Part shown: positions 24,070 through 33,873 of the stretch, piece by piece
Layout of the letters: every line of letters starts with the position of its first letter
Numbering within the stretch: position 1 is the first letter of the stretch
Source of the DNA: Flavobacterium daemonense
GTDB taxonomy: Bacteria > Bacteroidota > Bacteroidia > Flavobacteriales > Flavobacteriaceae
Length of the DNA: 64,000 nt
Direction: 5' to 3'
Assembly (NCBI RefSeq): GCF_007341385.1
Contig: NZ_VJYD01000010.1
Coordinates: forward strand, 124,001 to 188,000
Program-made: the position numbers and the translations under genes
The notes under the pieces: generated by a model
What the model saw: the letters and a program-made list of their open reading frames with translations, nothing else
What the model was told of the DNA's origin: nothing
Databases searched by the model: none

Positions 24070-25656
24070 TTAATTTATTAATGGTATTTTTATTATAAAG
24101 GTGCTACCTTTTCCTTTTTCGCTTTCTACATAAACTTGACCATTGTGATCTTCTACGATTCTTTTTACATATGCTAGACCCAATCCGTGTCCTTTCACAT
24201 TATGCAAGTCTCCTGTATGTTCTCTGTAAAATTTCTCAAAAACTCGTTTTTGGGCTACCTTACTCATACCAAGACCGTTATCTTTCACTTTTATCAGAAT
24301 CATGTCTTTGACATTTTCTGTAAAAATTTCAATTTCTGGAATACCAGGTGAATATTTTATGGCGTTTTCTAAAATATTAACCAAAACATTTGTAAAATGC
24401 ACTTCATTAACCAAACATGTTGTTCTAGAAGCATTGAAATGTTTGACCACTGTTCCATGTCTATCTTCTAAAATCAGATTTACATGTTCAATTGCATCAT
24501 CAATAATATCATGAATTGCAGTCGGTTCTTTTGTGATATCCAATTCTCTTTTTTCTAATTTCGAAATACGAAGAACGTTTTCAACCTGCGCGTGCATTCT
24601 TTTATTTTCATCCCGAATCATCTGCAGATATCGATACACTTTTTCTTTATCCTCAATAACTTTCGGGCTCTTTATTGCGTCGAGCGCTAAATTTATAGTC
24701 GCAATTGGCGTTTTAAACTCATGCGTCATGTTGTTTATAAAATCTGTTTTTATTTCAGATATATGTTTTTGACGCAATAATTGATTCAGAGCACTTGTAT
24801 AAGCTATTATTATAATAAGCGTAAAAACAATCGATAATATTGTAATACTCAACAGCTCTGACAGCAAAAATCTCTTTTTATAGGGAAATGTTAAAAACAA
24901 CTCATACTTGCTATTTCCTTCATTATCAGTATAAATTGGAACATGATAACTTAAATCCTTGTCATAATGAAATCCATCCGATTTAACCTTTGTTGGCAAA
25001 CCACTATTAAGAACACCAAATTCGAATTTGGTTTTTACACCATATTCTTCTAATTCTTTCTTTAATAGCTTATAAAGTTTGTCTTTGGTAATTCTGCCTT
25101 CAATAGGAGTCAGCGAAGCGATATCTTTGTATTGAATTTGCTGCTGTACTTTGTTTAAGATATCTAAACTGCCCGATTTTTCAATTTTCAAATCAGGAAT
25201 AATGGTCTGTCCTAAAGAATTATTATCAATTCCGTTATTGTTATTATAAACTTCAGTTACACGTTTTGAACTGAAATTCTTAAATCTCTCACTGCTGAAT
25301 TTTTTATTAAAAAGCGATCCGCTTATATCATAATCTTCAGAAGTCAGCGTGTTTGAATATACAATAGTTTTATTTGTTTTTGTATTTCTCTGAACGTACA
25401 AAACCTCCAGTAAATCCTCTTTTTTAGGAATTTTACCAGTGCTGTCTTTTATACGATTGTATTTGTCATAAAAACTGTATTCTTCTTGTTGCTCAAGTTT
25501 ATCAGCAACATTTCCAATTACTTGAGTAACGTGGTATTTAAATTGCTCGTCATTATTTTTGAACGAAGAATTGAACCAAAACACTTGAACCAGAATTATC
25601 CCAATCAAGGACAAACTCATCAGCAAAACAAGTATTCTAAAAAATAATTTATTCAT
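24070..25656 (-). CDS. rprX: Sensor histidine kinase, RprX-like
   Basis: A 528-residue inner-membrane kinase. Transmembrane helices lie at about 8-28 and 265-288 and frame a 235-residue periplasmic sensor region with no recognised fold. The dimerisation helix carries His312 in MTHEFKTPIATINLALDAI. The ATPase part has N (ILENAIKYSP), G1 (VKDNGLGMS), F (VFEKFYREHTGD) and G2 (GHGLGLAYVKRIV) boxes. A promoter-like TAATTTTG lies five bases before the ATG. The partner regulator follows after 3 bp. Confidence 0.9.
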   Translation of the reverse strand: MNKLFFRILVLLMSLSLIGIILVQVFWFNSSFKNNDEQFKYHVTQVIGNVADKLEQQEEYSFYDKYNRIKDSTGKIPKKEDLLEVLYVQRNTKTNKTIVYSNTLTSEDYDISGSLFNKKFSSERFKNFSSKRVTEVYNNNNGIDNNSLGQTIIPDLKIEKSGSLDILNKVQQQIQYKDIASLTPIEGRITKDKLYKLLKKELEEYGVKTKFEFGVLNSGLPTKVKSDGFHYDKDLSYHVPIYTDNEGNSKYELFLTFPYKKRFLLSELLSITILSIVFTLIIIIAYTSALNQLLRQKHISEIKTDFINNMTHEFKTPIATINLALDAIKSPKVIEDKEKVYRYLQMIRDENKRMHAQVENVLRISKLEKRELDITKEPTAIHDIIDDAIEHVNLILEDRHGTVVKHFNASRTTCLVNEVHFTNVLVNILENAIKYSPGIPEIEIFTENVKDMILIKVKDNGLGMSKVAQKRVFEKFYREHTGDLHNVKGHGLGLAYVKRIVEDHNGQVYVESEKGKGSTFIIKIPLIN

Positions 25657-25715
25657 CGAAACAAAATTAATATTTTAACAATATACTAAATAATACATTA
25701 ACCAAATATTAACAT

Positions 25716-26312
25716 TTAAGACTGATTTTGTTTAATATTTAAAATTTTAAGAATTTTAACAACTTCTTCCTTAGCAATTTTAAGATTTACGTTATTAATA
25801 ATAAAATTACTCTTGGAAATGCGATCTTCATCTTTCCATTGCATTTGCATCCTGCTTAAAACTTGCGCTCGAGTGGTATTATCGCGTTTTAAGACTCTTT
25901 CAATTCTGACTTCTTCTGGGGCGGTAACCAAAATTATATAGTCACAGTCTTTATATCGGCCGCTTTCAAACAATATTGCGGCTTCATAAATTACATATTC
26001 ATCATTTTTATGTTGTAAAAGCCAAGATTCAAAATCTTCCTTTACTGCCGGATGCACAACTGCATTCAGTTTTGCTAATTCAGCTGCGTTATTAAATACA
26101 ATTTCAGCAAGTTTTGCTCTGTTTAAAATATTGTTTTCAAAAAGAGATTCTCCAAATGTTTCTTTTACTTTCTTTATAACTGCATCAGACTGCATGACAG
26201 TTCTTGCTGCATCATCGGCAATATAAACGGGAATTCCCATTTCTTTGAAATAATTCGCAATAGTTGTTTTACCACTCCCTATTCCACCCGTTAAACCAAT
26301 AACTTTTGTCAT
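25716..26312 (-). CDS. coaE: Dephospho-CoA kinase
   Basis: Carries out the last step of coenzyme A synthesis, phosphorylating dephospho-CoA. In 198 residues the P-loop GLTGGIGSGKTTIANYF is intact, with the CoA-binding YIADDAA, then VVHPAVKEDF, and the lid region RVLKRDNTTRAQVLSRMQMQ. The gene begins 1 bp after the glycosyltransferase stop codon, so the two are one transcript. CoA synthesis also appears nearby as coaBC (31.4-32.6 kb). Confidence 0.95.
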   Translation of the reverse strand: MTKVIGLTGGIGSGKTTIANYFKEMGIPVYIADDAARTVMQSDAVIKKVKETFGESLFENNILNRAKLAEIVFNNAAELAKLNAVVHPAVKEDFESWLLQHKNDEYVIYEAAILFESGRYKDCDYIILVTAPEEVRIERVLKRDNTTRAQVLSRMQMQWKDEDRISKSNFIINNVNLKIAKEEVVKILKILNIKQNQS

Positions 26313-26313
26313 C

Positions 26314-27312
26314 TTAAACCTTAAAAAACATACGAGGAAACGCTTCTTGCGGTTTTTTCTTTAAAAGAATAATTTTTACAAATGATTCTAAAAATCCCGT
26401 TCCGTAACCATAAAATTGTTTCCAAACTGCTATTACAGAAAGATATCCAATCTTAATACTTTTATTCTGGATACTCGATGTAAGAAAAATAATAACGAAA
26501 TATACGAAATATAATTGTAATAAAATATCAATATTGAAAATTAACAATAAAAAAGCTAATAATAATCCGAACAAAAAGCATGTTGGAAAGAAAAAAGTAA
26601 GCTTATTATGTTCTGGATACCAACTATTTAATATTGGTCTTGCTATTCCAAATTTATGTACTTGTATTGAAAATTTTTCCCAGTCAATTCGGCGTTTATG
26701 ATACACATACGCTTCTGAAAACAAACGAGTTTCAAACCCTAAATTCCATAAACGAATTGACAAATCTGGATCTTCACCTGGATGAATATTCCCAAAACCT
26801 TTTGAAACCAAAAATGCTTTTTTAGAAATTCCCATATTGAAACTTCTTGGCTGAAACTTATTGATTGTCTCAGAACCACCACGTATTCCTCCGGTCGTCA
26901 AAAATGACGTCATAGCAAAATTAATCGCCTTCTGAATACTTGAAAAACTATCTAATGCCTTATCTGGACCGCCAAAACAATCCACGTATTCTTTATCAAG
27001 CGCTTTTCTAACCTCAGTTAAATAATTTGGCGGAATAATGCAATCTGAATCAAAAATGATGAAATAATCACCACGCGCTTTCTGCATTCCGAAATTTCGC
27101 GAATCGCCTGGACCTGAGTTTTCTTTAAAATAGTAAGATATATTTAGTTTTCCTTGATAATTCATTACAACATCTTTGCACGGGATCGATGAGCCGTCTT
27201 CTACAAGGACTATTTCAAAAGGTTCATTATAATCAGATTTTGAAAGACTTTCTAAAAGTTCATCAACTTCATCTGGACGATTATACACTGGTATAATTAA
27301 AGAAAAAATCAT
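26314..27312 (-). CDS. Family 2 glycosyltransferase, membrane-anchored
   Basis: A 332-residue GT-A glycosyltransferase. FSLIIPVYNRPDEVDELLESL opens the fold, LVEDGSS binds the nucleotide, IIFDSDCIIPPN is the DxD metal site, and GEDPDLSIRLWNLG is the acceptor-side ED motif. Two hydrophobic helices near the C-terminus (about 245-285) anchor it to the inner membrane. It probably adds a sugar to a lipid-linked or surface glycan; donor and acceptor are unknown. It is the first gene of an operon with coaE. Confidence 0.9.
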   Translation of the reverse strand: MIFSLIIPVYNRPDEVDELLESLSKSDYNEPFEIVLVEDGSSIPCKDVVMNYQGKLNISYYFKENSGPGDSRNFGMQKARGDYFIIFDSDCIIPPNYLTEVRKALDKEYVDCFGGPDKALDSFSSIQKAINFAMTSFLTTGGIRGGSETINKFQPRSFNMGISKKAFLVSKGFGNIHPGEDPDLSIRLWNLGFETRLFSEAYVYHKRRIDWEKFSIQVHKFGIARPILNSWYPEHNKLTFFFPTCFLFGLLLAFLLLIFNIDILLQLYFVYFVIIFLTSSIQNKSIKIGYLSVIAVWKQFYGYGTGFLESFVKIILLKKKPQEAFPRMFFKV

Positions 27313-27363
27313 AATGGGATATGCGGTATTAGAATGGCAATATTTTAAATTTCAAAATTTTAA

Positions 27364-27397
27364 CAAAGATAGGCTATATTCATAAAAAAACCACCAA
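27364..27397 (-). promoter_or_regulatory. Promoter of glycosyltransferase-coaE operon
   Basis: On the minus strand, TATCTTTG (27364-27371) has a TTG 23 nt upstream (27395-27397). The upstream half overlaps the fabV terminator. Confidence 0.5.
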
Positions 27398-27415
27398 CTT
27401 TTGGTTGATGGTTTT
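27387..27415 (-). terminator. Terminator of fabV
   Basis: A 12-bp stem (27387-27398 with 27404-27415, one G-U pair, core AACCATCAAC) with a 5-nt loop lies 22 bp after the fabV stop codon. Confidence 0.75.
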
Positions 27416-27437
27416 CATTTTATATTTTCAAATATTG

Positions 27438-28628
27438 TTATTTGATACTTTCAATATCAACTACTTCATTTGCCTCAGCTTTATAATCAACTCCAGCAAA
27501 TTCAAATCCGAATAAATTAAGGAAATCATTTCTGTATCCAGCTAAATCTCCAATTTCTGGCAATGTTTCAGTTGTTGCTTCTTCCCAAAGTTTAGCCACT
27601 TTTGCTTGAACATCGTCTCTCATTTCCCAGTCATCAATTCTGATTCTTCCTTTTTCATCAACAGGAACCTCAGAACCATTGTATAATCTGTCTTGGAACA
27701 AACGCTGAATCTGCTCAATACATCCTTCATGAATTCTTTCTTCTTTCATAATTTTATACAAAAGAGAAATATATAAAGGAATAACTGGAATCGCAGAACT
27801 CGCTTGAGTTACTAATGCTTTATTTACAGAAACATAAGCTTTACCTCCAATTGATTTCAAACTGTCAGTGATTGTAAATGCAGTAGCCTCTAAATCATCT
27901 TTTGCACGTCCGATAGTTCCTTTACGGTAAACCGCTTCAGTCAATGATGGCCCGATATAAGAATAAGCAACAGTAGCTGCACCGTCAGCCAATAAATTTT
28001 CTGCTTTTAGAGCATCAATCCACATTGCCCAATCTTCACCTCCCATTACAGCAACTGTGTTATCAATATCTTCCTCATTTGCAGGAGCAATTGAAACTTC
28101 AGAAACTTTTCCTGTATGAAAATCAACTGTTTTATTTGTAAACGTCTGACCGATAGGCTTCAAAACCGAACGATGCGTAACACCTGTATTAGGGTTTGTA
28201 CGCACTGGCGAAGCCAAACTGTAAATTACAAGATCAACTTGTCCTAAATCAGCTTTGATCAAATCAAGCGTTTCTCTTTTTATTTCATTTGAAAAAGCAT
28301 CTCCATTGATACTTTTTGCATATAGACCTGCTTTATGAGCTTCTTTTTCAAATGCTGCAGAATTGTACCATCCTGGTGAAGCCGTTTTCCCTTCAACTGG
28401 CGGTTTTTCAAAAAACACTCCAATTGTTGACGCGCCAGACCCAAAAGCACTTGTAATTCTTGAAGCCAATCCGAAACCTGTTGATGCTCCAATAACCAAT
28501 ACTTTTTTAGCACCAGCAATCGATCCTTTTGATTTTACGTATTCTATTTGATTTTTAACATTTTGCTCGGCTCCGTCTGGATGTGCAGTCAAGCAAATAA
28601 AGCCTCTCATTCTAGGTTCTATAATCAT
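27438..28628 (-). CDS. fabV: Trans-2-enoyl-CoA/ACP reductase, FabV type
   Basis: Reduces the enoyl double bond in the last step of each fatty-acid elongation cycle; the relative TER acts on crotonyl-CoA. Starting at 28628 gives 396 residues and the standard opening MIIEPRMRGFICLTAHPDGAEQ. A longer frame to 28661 adds 11 unlikely residues. The NADH site is VLVIGASTGFGLASRI. The catalytic pair is the Y-x8-K motif YRKGTIGRAK, preceded by YSYIGPSLTEAV. FabV enzymes are typically insensitive to triclosan, a known family property. It has its own promoter and terminator. Confidence 0.94.
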   Translation of the reverse strand: MIIEPRMRGFICLTAHPDGAEQNVKNQIEYVKSKGSIAGAKKVLVIGASTGFGLASRITSAFGSGASTIGVFFEKPPVEGKTASPGWYNSAAFEKEAHKAGLYAKSINGDAFSNEIKRETLDLIKADLGQVDLVIYSLASPVRTNPNTGVTHRSVLKPIGQTFTNKTVDFHTGKVSEVSIAPANEEDIDNTVAVMGGEDWAMWIDALKAENLLADGAATVAYSYIGPSLTEAVYRKGTIGRAKDDLEATAFTITDSLKSIGGKAYVSVNKALVTQASSAIPVIPLYISLLYKIMKEERIHEGCIEQIQRLFQDRLYNGSEVPVDEKGRIRIDDWEMRDDVQAKVAKLWEEATTETLPEIGDLAGYRNDFLNLFGFEFAGVDYKAEANEVVDIESIK

Positions 28629-28715
28629 ATTTTCTTGTTTATTCGTTAATATAGCAATCATCTATTCAGACAATTGATTAACTTATTTAGCTTTGTTTAA
28701 TTCGTTTTGAGATCA

Positions 28716-28745
28716 CAAATATAAAGTATTTCTTTAGTTCAACAA
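28716..28745 (-). promoter_or_regulatory. Promoter of fabV
   Basis: TATATTTG (28716-28723, minus strand) has a TTG exactly 19 nt upstream (28743-28745), the optimal flavobacterial spacing. Part of it lies inside the 3' end of recN. Confidence 0.65.
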
Positions 28746-30386
28746 GGCCTTCGCATGATTTAAAGCCGAATCTGAGACTACTGCACCTGATAACATTTGA
28801 GCAATTTCGATAACTCTTTCGTCCTGAGACAAAAGCTTTAATTCTGATTGCGTATCATCATCAACTGTTGATTTGAAAACTTTAAAATGAGAATCTCCTT
28901 TTGCCGCAATTTGAGGTAAATGCGTGATAGCAAAAATTTGCATCGAAGTGCTCATTTCTTTCATTATTTCGCCCATTCTAATAGCAATTTCTCCAGAAAC
29001 TCCTGTATCAATTTCGTCAAAAATCAACGTTGGAAGTTTTGAATATTGTGCTAAAATTGCTTTTACAGCCAACATAATTCGGGACATTTCTCCGCCTGAC
29101 GCCACTTTTTTAAGCAATCCGAAGTCTGTTCCTTTATTGGCAGAAAATAAGAACTGTAATTCGTCTTTACCATTACTGAAATATGTTTCTGATGGTAGCA
29201 ATTCAATATTAAAACGAACATTTGGCATCCCTAAAGTCTCTAAAATAGAAATCAATTTAGTAGACAAAACCGGAATCGCATTTGATCTATTTTCATGAAT
29301 TGTTTTAGAAAAAGCATCTAATTCAATTACTTTCTGATCAATTATTTTTGATAATGAAGCTATTTCTTCTTCAATACTTCCTAATTCTAAAACGGTATTA
29401 CTCAATTCAGCTTCAATTTGAATTAACTCATCAACTGAAGTTACCTGATGTTTCTTTTGAAGATTATAAATCAACTGTAATTTCTGGCTGATCATTTCTA
29501 ATTGAGCAGGATCATTCAATAATTTCTCCGAACAATTTTGCAATTCTTTTGAAACATCATCAAATTCAATTGTCAAACTTATAATTCTTTCGAACAAGGT
29601 TTGATATTCTGGCGAAAACGGAGCAATTTTTTGGAGTGATGCTTTAACTTCATTTAAATTATGCAAAACACCAAATTGTTCTTCATTAGCAATTACTAAT
29701 GATTTGTCGATTGCTTCTTTTATAGTTTCAACATTATTTAACTTCTCAAAATCAGCCTCAAGTTCTTCTTGTTCGCCTGATTTTAATTTTGCAACAACCA
29801 ATTCATTCAATAAAAAAGTATTGTACTCCTGCTCTTTGCCAGAATCACTCTGTTTTTTCAGCAATGAATTTAATTTTGATTTATCTGCTTTATATGTTTT
29901 TAATAATTTTTGATATTCTAAAATAACATCTCCATTATTAGCAATAGCATCGATAATTTTGAATTGAACAGCTTCATCAGACAATTCTTGAGTTTGCTGT
30001 TGCGAATGAATATCGATTAAAAACAAACTCAAATCCTGCAACTCTTGAAGATTTACCGGACTATCATTTATAAAAGCGCGTGATTTTCCTGAAGGCAGAA
30101 TTTCGCGTCTAATAATTGTCTCATCTTCATAATCCAAGTCATTTGCTTCAAAAAAATCTTTTAAATTGTATTTTGAAATTTCAAACTGCGCTTCAATTAT
30201 GCATTTTTCTTCTTTGTTTTTTAGAGAAGTCAAATCGGCTCTTTTGCCCAAAACAAGTCCAAGCGCGCCCAAGATAATCGATTTACCAGCTCCCGTTTCA
30301 CCGGTAATTATTGAAAATCCTTTTGAAAAATCAATAGAAAGTTTTTCAATCAAAGCATAGTTTTTAATCGACAGTGAAGTAATCAT
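28734..30386 (-). CDS. recN: DNA repair protein RecN
   Basis: An SMC-like ATPase acting in double-strand-break repair. The 550 residues have the Walker A GETGAGKS at 29-36, a long coiled-coil middle (about 160-350) rich in Glu/Lys/Leu, and the C-terminal signature GGEMSRIMLAVKAIL followed by Walker B PTLIFDEIDTGVSG. It is the last gene of a minus-strand series running bamD, rpoZ, coaBC, DUF4835, recN. Confidence 0.95.
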   Translation of the reverse strand: MITSLSIKNYALIEKLSIDFSKGFSIITGETGAGKSIILGALGLVLGKRADLTSLKNKEEKCIIEAQFEISKYNLKDFFEANDLDYEDETIIRREILPSGKSRAFINDSPVNLQELQDLSLFLIDIHSQQQTQELSDEAVQFKIIDAIANNGDVILEYQKLLKTYKADKSKLNSLLKKQSDSGKEQEYNTFLLNELVVAKLKSGEQEELEADFEKLNNVETIKEAIDKSLVIANEEQFGVLHNLNEVKASLQKIAPFSPEYQTLFERIISLTIEFDDVSKELQNCSEKLLNDPAQLEMISQKLQLIYNLQKKHQVTSVDELIQIEAELSNTVLELGSIEEEIASLSKIIDQKVIELDAFSKTIHENRSNAIPVLSTKLISILETLGMPNVRFNIELLPSETYFSNGKDELQFLFSANKGTDFGLLKKVASGGEMSRIMLAVKAILAQYSKLPTLIFDEIDTGVSGEIAIRMGEIMKEMSTSMQIFAITHLPQIAAKGDSHFKVFKSTVDDDTQSELKLLSQDERVIEIAQMLSGAVVSDSALNHAKALLN

Positions 30387-30446
30387 AAAATAATATGTAG
30401 CTATAAAAGTTAATGAAAGAAAGTAAAAGTAAAACTAAAATATCAC

Positions 30447-31331
30447 CTAATACTTAATTTGAGACCATTTTGTACTGTTCAAAGGCGAAACTTTATTTAA
30501 GACATCGGTCAAATCGGTTACATTTATACTTGGACCACCAGAAAAAATAGAGGTAATTTCGTCGGACTTCGCATCAAAAAAGACCCTGGTCAAAAAGGCA
30601 TTTGGCTTAACGTTATTGAATTTTCCAATAATCATCAAAGCTGCTTTTATTTTTTCCTTTGCACCTTTTAAATCATCACTCATTGTATCTAATCCTGTAT
30701 GGTACATATAAGTTACCTGGCGCAAATCACTGTACATTGGCGAAATCATATCCGTTATTAAATAATAGCGGTTCTGAATTCCATCAGCTTGGCTCCAGCC
30801 TTTAAAACCGCCTTGCTGCGCAACGTTAGCGATATTTTGGGCAGTTTGAAGATATTGATTTCCGCCTCCCATTTGAAAGGTATCCGCATCCATTCCTAAA
30901 ATCAAATAACTGTAAAACGAAACAATTGAAACCAAATTTGACTCAAAAGTAGTCGGATTAAAAAGTAAAGGCTCATATTCAGTATATCTGAAACTAAAGT
31001 CTTTATCGTTGTAATTTAATACCGGAGAAGAGTACGTTGAATTAAAAATCAATCGTGAAGACTGCACTTGGATAGTTCCTGTAAACTGGTCAGAATTATT
31101 TGACGAAAGCGTAATATACATAGAGCAGTTTATACGCTCATTTTGTTTTAATACCGAACCCGTCCAATCTGTTTTATTAACAAATTCAGACAAAGAAGCC
31201 TGAAGCGTTTTGAAAACCTGTTGATTAGGATTTGGAAGCCTTTCCGTATTTATAGTTACAATACAATTTAGCTGTTGCGCCTGAGTAAAGCCAAAAATTA
31301 AAAACATTAAAACCGAAAGTGCTTTATTCAT
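30447..31331 (-). CDS. DUF4835 family exported protein (PorD-like)
   Basis: A 294-residue protein with a signal peptide (MNKALSVLMFLIFGFTQAQQ). Family stretches are LNCIVTINTERLPNPNQQVFKTL, SFYSYLILGMDADTFQMGGG and FFDAKSDEITSIFSGG. DUF4835 is widespread in Bacteroidetes and typically sits beside coaBC and recN, as here. Some annotations link it to the type IX secretion component PorD; I recall that link but cannot test it from sequence. Periplasmic or outer-membrane location is likely. Confidence 0.85.
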   Translation of the reverse strand: MNKALSVLMFLIFGFTQAQQLNCIVTINTERLPNPNQQVFKTLQASLSEFVNKTDWTGSVLKQNERINCSMYITLSSNNSDQFTGTIQVQSSRLIFNSTYSSPVLNYNDKDFSFRYTEYEPLLFNPTTFESNLVSIVSFYSYLILGMDADTFQMGGGNQYLQTAQNIANVAQQGGFKGWSQADGIQNRYYLITDMISPMYSDLRQVTYMYHTGLDTMSDDLKGAKEKIKAALMIIGKFNNVKPNAFLTRVFFDAKSDEITSIFSGGPSINVTDLTDVLNKVSPLNSTKWSQIKY

Positions 31332-31393
31332 AAAAAAAGATTTGCGTTGATAATTACTATTGATGCTTTAGCTTAAACTCAAAGAAAAGGCAT

Positions 31394-32605
31394 TTATTTT
31401 GTAAAATGCAAAATCACTTTGTTTAGTATATCAACAGCAACAGACTCTTTTGACTTTAATTCCATTGGCTCGATTTTAAAAACTTTATCAATAAAGGTAA
31501 CTTTATTGGTTTCTTTTTTAAAACCTGCGCCTTCATCCTGCAAGGAATTAAGAACAATCAAATCTAAGTTTTTTTTCTGAATTTTCAGCTTGGCATTTTC
31601 AATTTCATTTTGAGTTTCCAAAGCAAAACCAATCAAAAACTGGTCTTTTTTTATCGCTCCTAATGATGCTAAGATATCTTTTGTTTTTTCAAGCTCAATC
31701 GAAAACTCTTCAGCAGCTTTTTTAATTTTCTGCTCTGCTACAAATTTAGGTTTATAATCTGCAACAGCGGCAGCAGCTATGGCTACATCAGTATCATTAA
31801 AATACAAATGGCAGGCTTCGTACATATCTTGTGCCGAAACCACATTTACAACTTTTACCGAACTGCTTTTTGCTTTAAAATGTGTTGGGCCAGCAACTAA
31901 AATGACTTCAGCACCTAGATTTGCAGCTTCATTTGCAATATCGAACCCCATTTTTCCAGATGAATGATTTCCTATAAAACGTACAGGATCTATCGCTTCG
32001 TAAGTTGGACCGGCAGTGATCAATATTTTTTTTCCTTTTAGGGGAAGTTTGCTCTCTAAATCGGCTTCAAGAAAAGCGACTATGTTTTCAGGTTCAGCCA
32101 TTCGGCCTTCGCCAGACAAACCACTTGCTAGTTCACCATTTTCAGCGGGAATCATTACGTTTCCAAACTGTTTTAAAGCAGCAAAACTTGACAAAGTTGA
32201 AGGATGTTTATACATATCCAAATCCATTGCTGGAGCAAAATAGACAGGACATTTAGCCGATAAATAGGTTGCAATTAAAAGATTATCGCAGTTTCCTGTT
32301 GCCATTTTAGACAACGTATTTGCAGTAGCAGGCGCAATTAACATGAAATCTGCCCAGAGCGCAAGATCAACATGATTGTTCCAGACTGCATCTTGATCAT
32401 CTTCGTTAAAGAAACTGGAATGTACAGGATTTTTTGATAGCGTAGATAACGTAAGTGGCGTTACAAAATCCTTAGAAGCAGGTGTCATTATCACTTGGAC
32501 ATGTGCACCTGCTTTTATAAAAAGTCGTACTAATGAGGCTGTTTTATAGGCTGCAATTCCACCAGAAACTCCCAGTAAAATTTTTTTCCCGTTTAAAACT
32601 GACAT
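31394..32605 (-). CDS. coaBC: Bifunctional phosphopantothenoylcysteine decarboxylase / phosphopantothenate-cysteine ligase
   Basis: Carries out two consecutive steps of CoA synthesis. The N-terminal CoaC flavoprotein half (about 1-180) starts KKILLGVSGGIAAYKTASLVR and has LIAPATANTLSKMATGNCDNL. The C-terminal CoaB half (about 190-403) starts KILITAGPTYEAIDPVRFIG and contains NHSSGKMGFDIANEA. The CTP-binding KIKK stretch follows. The total of 403 residues is normal. It lies 9 bp after rpoZ and 62 bp before DUF4835. Confidence 0.95.
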   Translation of the reverse strand: MSVLNGKKILLGVSGGIAAYKTASLVRLFIKAGAHVQVIMTPASKDFVTPLTLSTLSKNPVHSSFFNEDDQDAVWNNHVDLALWADFMLIAPATANTLSKMATGNCDNLLIATYLSAKCPVYFAPAMDLDMYKHPSTLSSFAALKQFGNVMIPAENGELASGLSGEGRMAEPENIVAFLEADLESKLPLKGKKILITAGPTYEAIDPVRFIGNHSSGKMGFDIANEAANLGAEVILVAGPTHFKAKSSSVKVVNVVSAQDMYEACHLYFNDTDVAIAAAAVADYKPKFVAEQKIKKAAEEFSIELEKTKDILASLGAIKKDQFLIGFALETQNEIENAKLKIQKKNLDLIVLNSLQDEGAGFKKETNKVTFIDKVFKIEPMELKSKESVAVDILNKVILHFTK

Positions 32606-32614
32606 TATACTGTA

Positions 32615-32932
32615 TTATTTGTTTGAACTTCTGTGGTAAGTTTTACCGTCTAACCATTCTTGAACAGCTAAAGCGTGTGGTTTTGGTAATTTTTCGTAAA
32701 ATTTAGAAACTTCAATTTGCTCTTTATTTTCAAAAACTTCCTCAAGACTATCATTATAAGTAGCAAACTCTTCTAATTTCTCAGTCAATTCTTTTTTAAT
32801 TTCAGAATTAATCTGATTTGCTCTCTTAGCCATAATGGTGATTGCTTCATACACATTTCCTGTTGGCTCTTCAATAACAGTTTTATTGTATGTTATTGTA
32901 TTTACAGGAGCATTCGTCTTTTTTAAATCCAT
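32615..32932 (-). CDS. rpoZ: RNA polymerase omega-type subunit
   Basis: A 105-residue protein matching the Bacteroidetes omega/Rpb6-type subunit: NVYEAITIMAKRANQINSEIKKELTEKLEEF. It differs from the proteobacterial form by a longer, acidic C-terminal part that ends in HALAVQEWLDGKTYHR. It assists RNA polymerase assembly. The gene sits between bamD and coaBC with gaps of only 9 bp, a tight operon position. Confidence 0.88.
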   Translation of the reverse strand: MDLKKTNAPVNTITYNKTVIEEPTGNVYEAITIMAKRANQINSEIKKELTEKLEEFATYNDSLEEVFENKEQIEVSKFYEKLPKPHALAVQEWLDGKTYHRSSNK

Positions 32933-32941
32933 GACTTTTTT

Positions 32942-33736
32942 TTATTTAGTAAATTTTTGTAAATCAGTTTCAACACGAGCATTCATTTCGTCTGCCTGTT
33001 TTCTATATTTTGTATCGCTTTTAAACTTAATCAAGTTTGCATAAGCAGTTTTTGCAACATTTAAACGCTCTTCCATTTTTTGAGGAACACTGTTTATCGC
33101 TAATTTATAAGCTGAATCATACTTATAAAACAGCGCATCTTCTTTGAATGGTGTTCCAGGGAAATCAGCAATAAAATTATCAAATGCTACTAAAGCCGAT
33201 TTATAATCTGAAATCGTGTTATATCCTTTAGCATTTTCGTATGCTTTTTTCTCTAATTTTCCATTTAGAATCTTCACAGCCTCATTTGCCTGAGGAATAT
33301 ATTCAGAATTAGGATAGTTATCAATAAATGCCTGTAATTTCTCTAAAGCTTTTACTGTATCTGCCTGATCTAAACTATAAACAGGAGCTAATTTAGAGTA
33401 ACTGTAAGCACCTAAAAACGCTGCTTCCTGTACTTTTTCACTTCGTGGGTAACCTGAAACAAAACTTTCAAATTGATAACCAGCTAAATAATACTGGTGC
33501 GTTTTATAATAAGATTGCGAAAACATATAAAATAGCTTTTCCGCCTGAGGCTTACCTCTATAAGATGGCGCTAACTGCTCAAAAAGACGAATCGCCTTTG
33601 AATATTTGCCAGCATCATACATTTTTGTTGCCATGTCAAATTTTGCTGCAACATCTTCGTTTTTTAACACCTTTTGGTAATCACTACAAGAACAAAAAAG
33701 GACAACAACAATTAATAGAGATACTATTTTTTTCAT
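32942..33736 (-). CDS. bamD: Outer-membrane assembly lipoprotein BamD
   Basis: Part of the BAM complex that inserts outer-membrane barrels. The start at 33736 gives a lipoprotein signal (MKKIVSLLIVVVLFCSC, Cys17) and 264 residues; an upstream frame to 33787 would spoil the signal. TPR-like helices follow: AKFDMATKMYDAGKYSKAIR, FYMFSQSYYKTHQYYLAGYQ and SYSKLAPVYSLDQADTVKAL. It is the first gene of the series through recN and is preceded by a consensus promoter. Confidence 0.93.
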   Translation of the reverse strand: MKKIVSLLIVVVLFCSCSDYQKVLKNEDVAAKFDMATKMYDAGKYSKAIRLFEQLAPSYRGKPQAEKLFYMFSQSYYKTHQYYLAGYQFESFVSGYPRSEKVQEAAFLGAYSYSKLAPVYSLDQADTVKALEKLQAFIDNYPNSEYIPQANEAVKILNGKLEKKAYENAKGYNTISDYKSALVAFDNFIADFPGTPFKEDALFYKYDSAYKLAINSVPQKMEERLNVAKTAYANLIKFKSDTKYRKQADEMNARVETDLQKFTK

Positions 33737-33803
33737 TTTCTTACTTTTATTATGATTTCTTAGACAATTATGCCAAAGCAAAATCACACCGAAGTTTCGG
33801 TGG

Positions 33804-33833
33804 CAAATTTAGTTATTAATTTAGCGACTGCAA
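33804..33833 (-). promoter_or_regulatory. Promoter of bamD operon
   Basis: TAAATTTG (33804-33811, minus strand) with TTG exactly 19 nt upstream (33831-33833). A small CACCGAA/TTCGGTG hairpin (33787-33802) lies at the expected start of the transcript. Confidence 0.7.
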
Positions 33834-33873
33834 AATAATTTTTTAGTATCTTAAAATACTAACACTTTAACAA

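Noticed and set aside
28629..28661. 11-residue N-terminal extension of FabV
   Set aside because: FabV proteins start directly at the MIIxPRxRGF motif, found at 28628.
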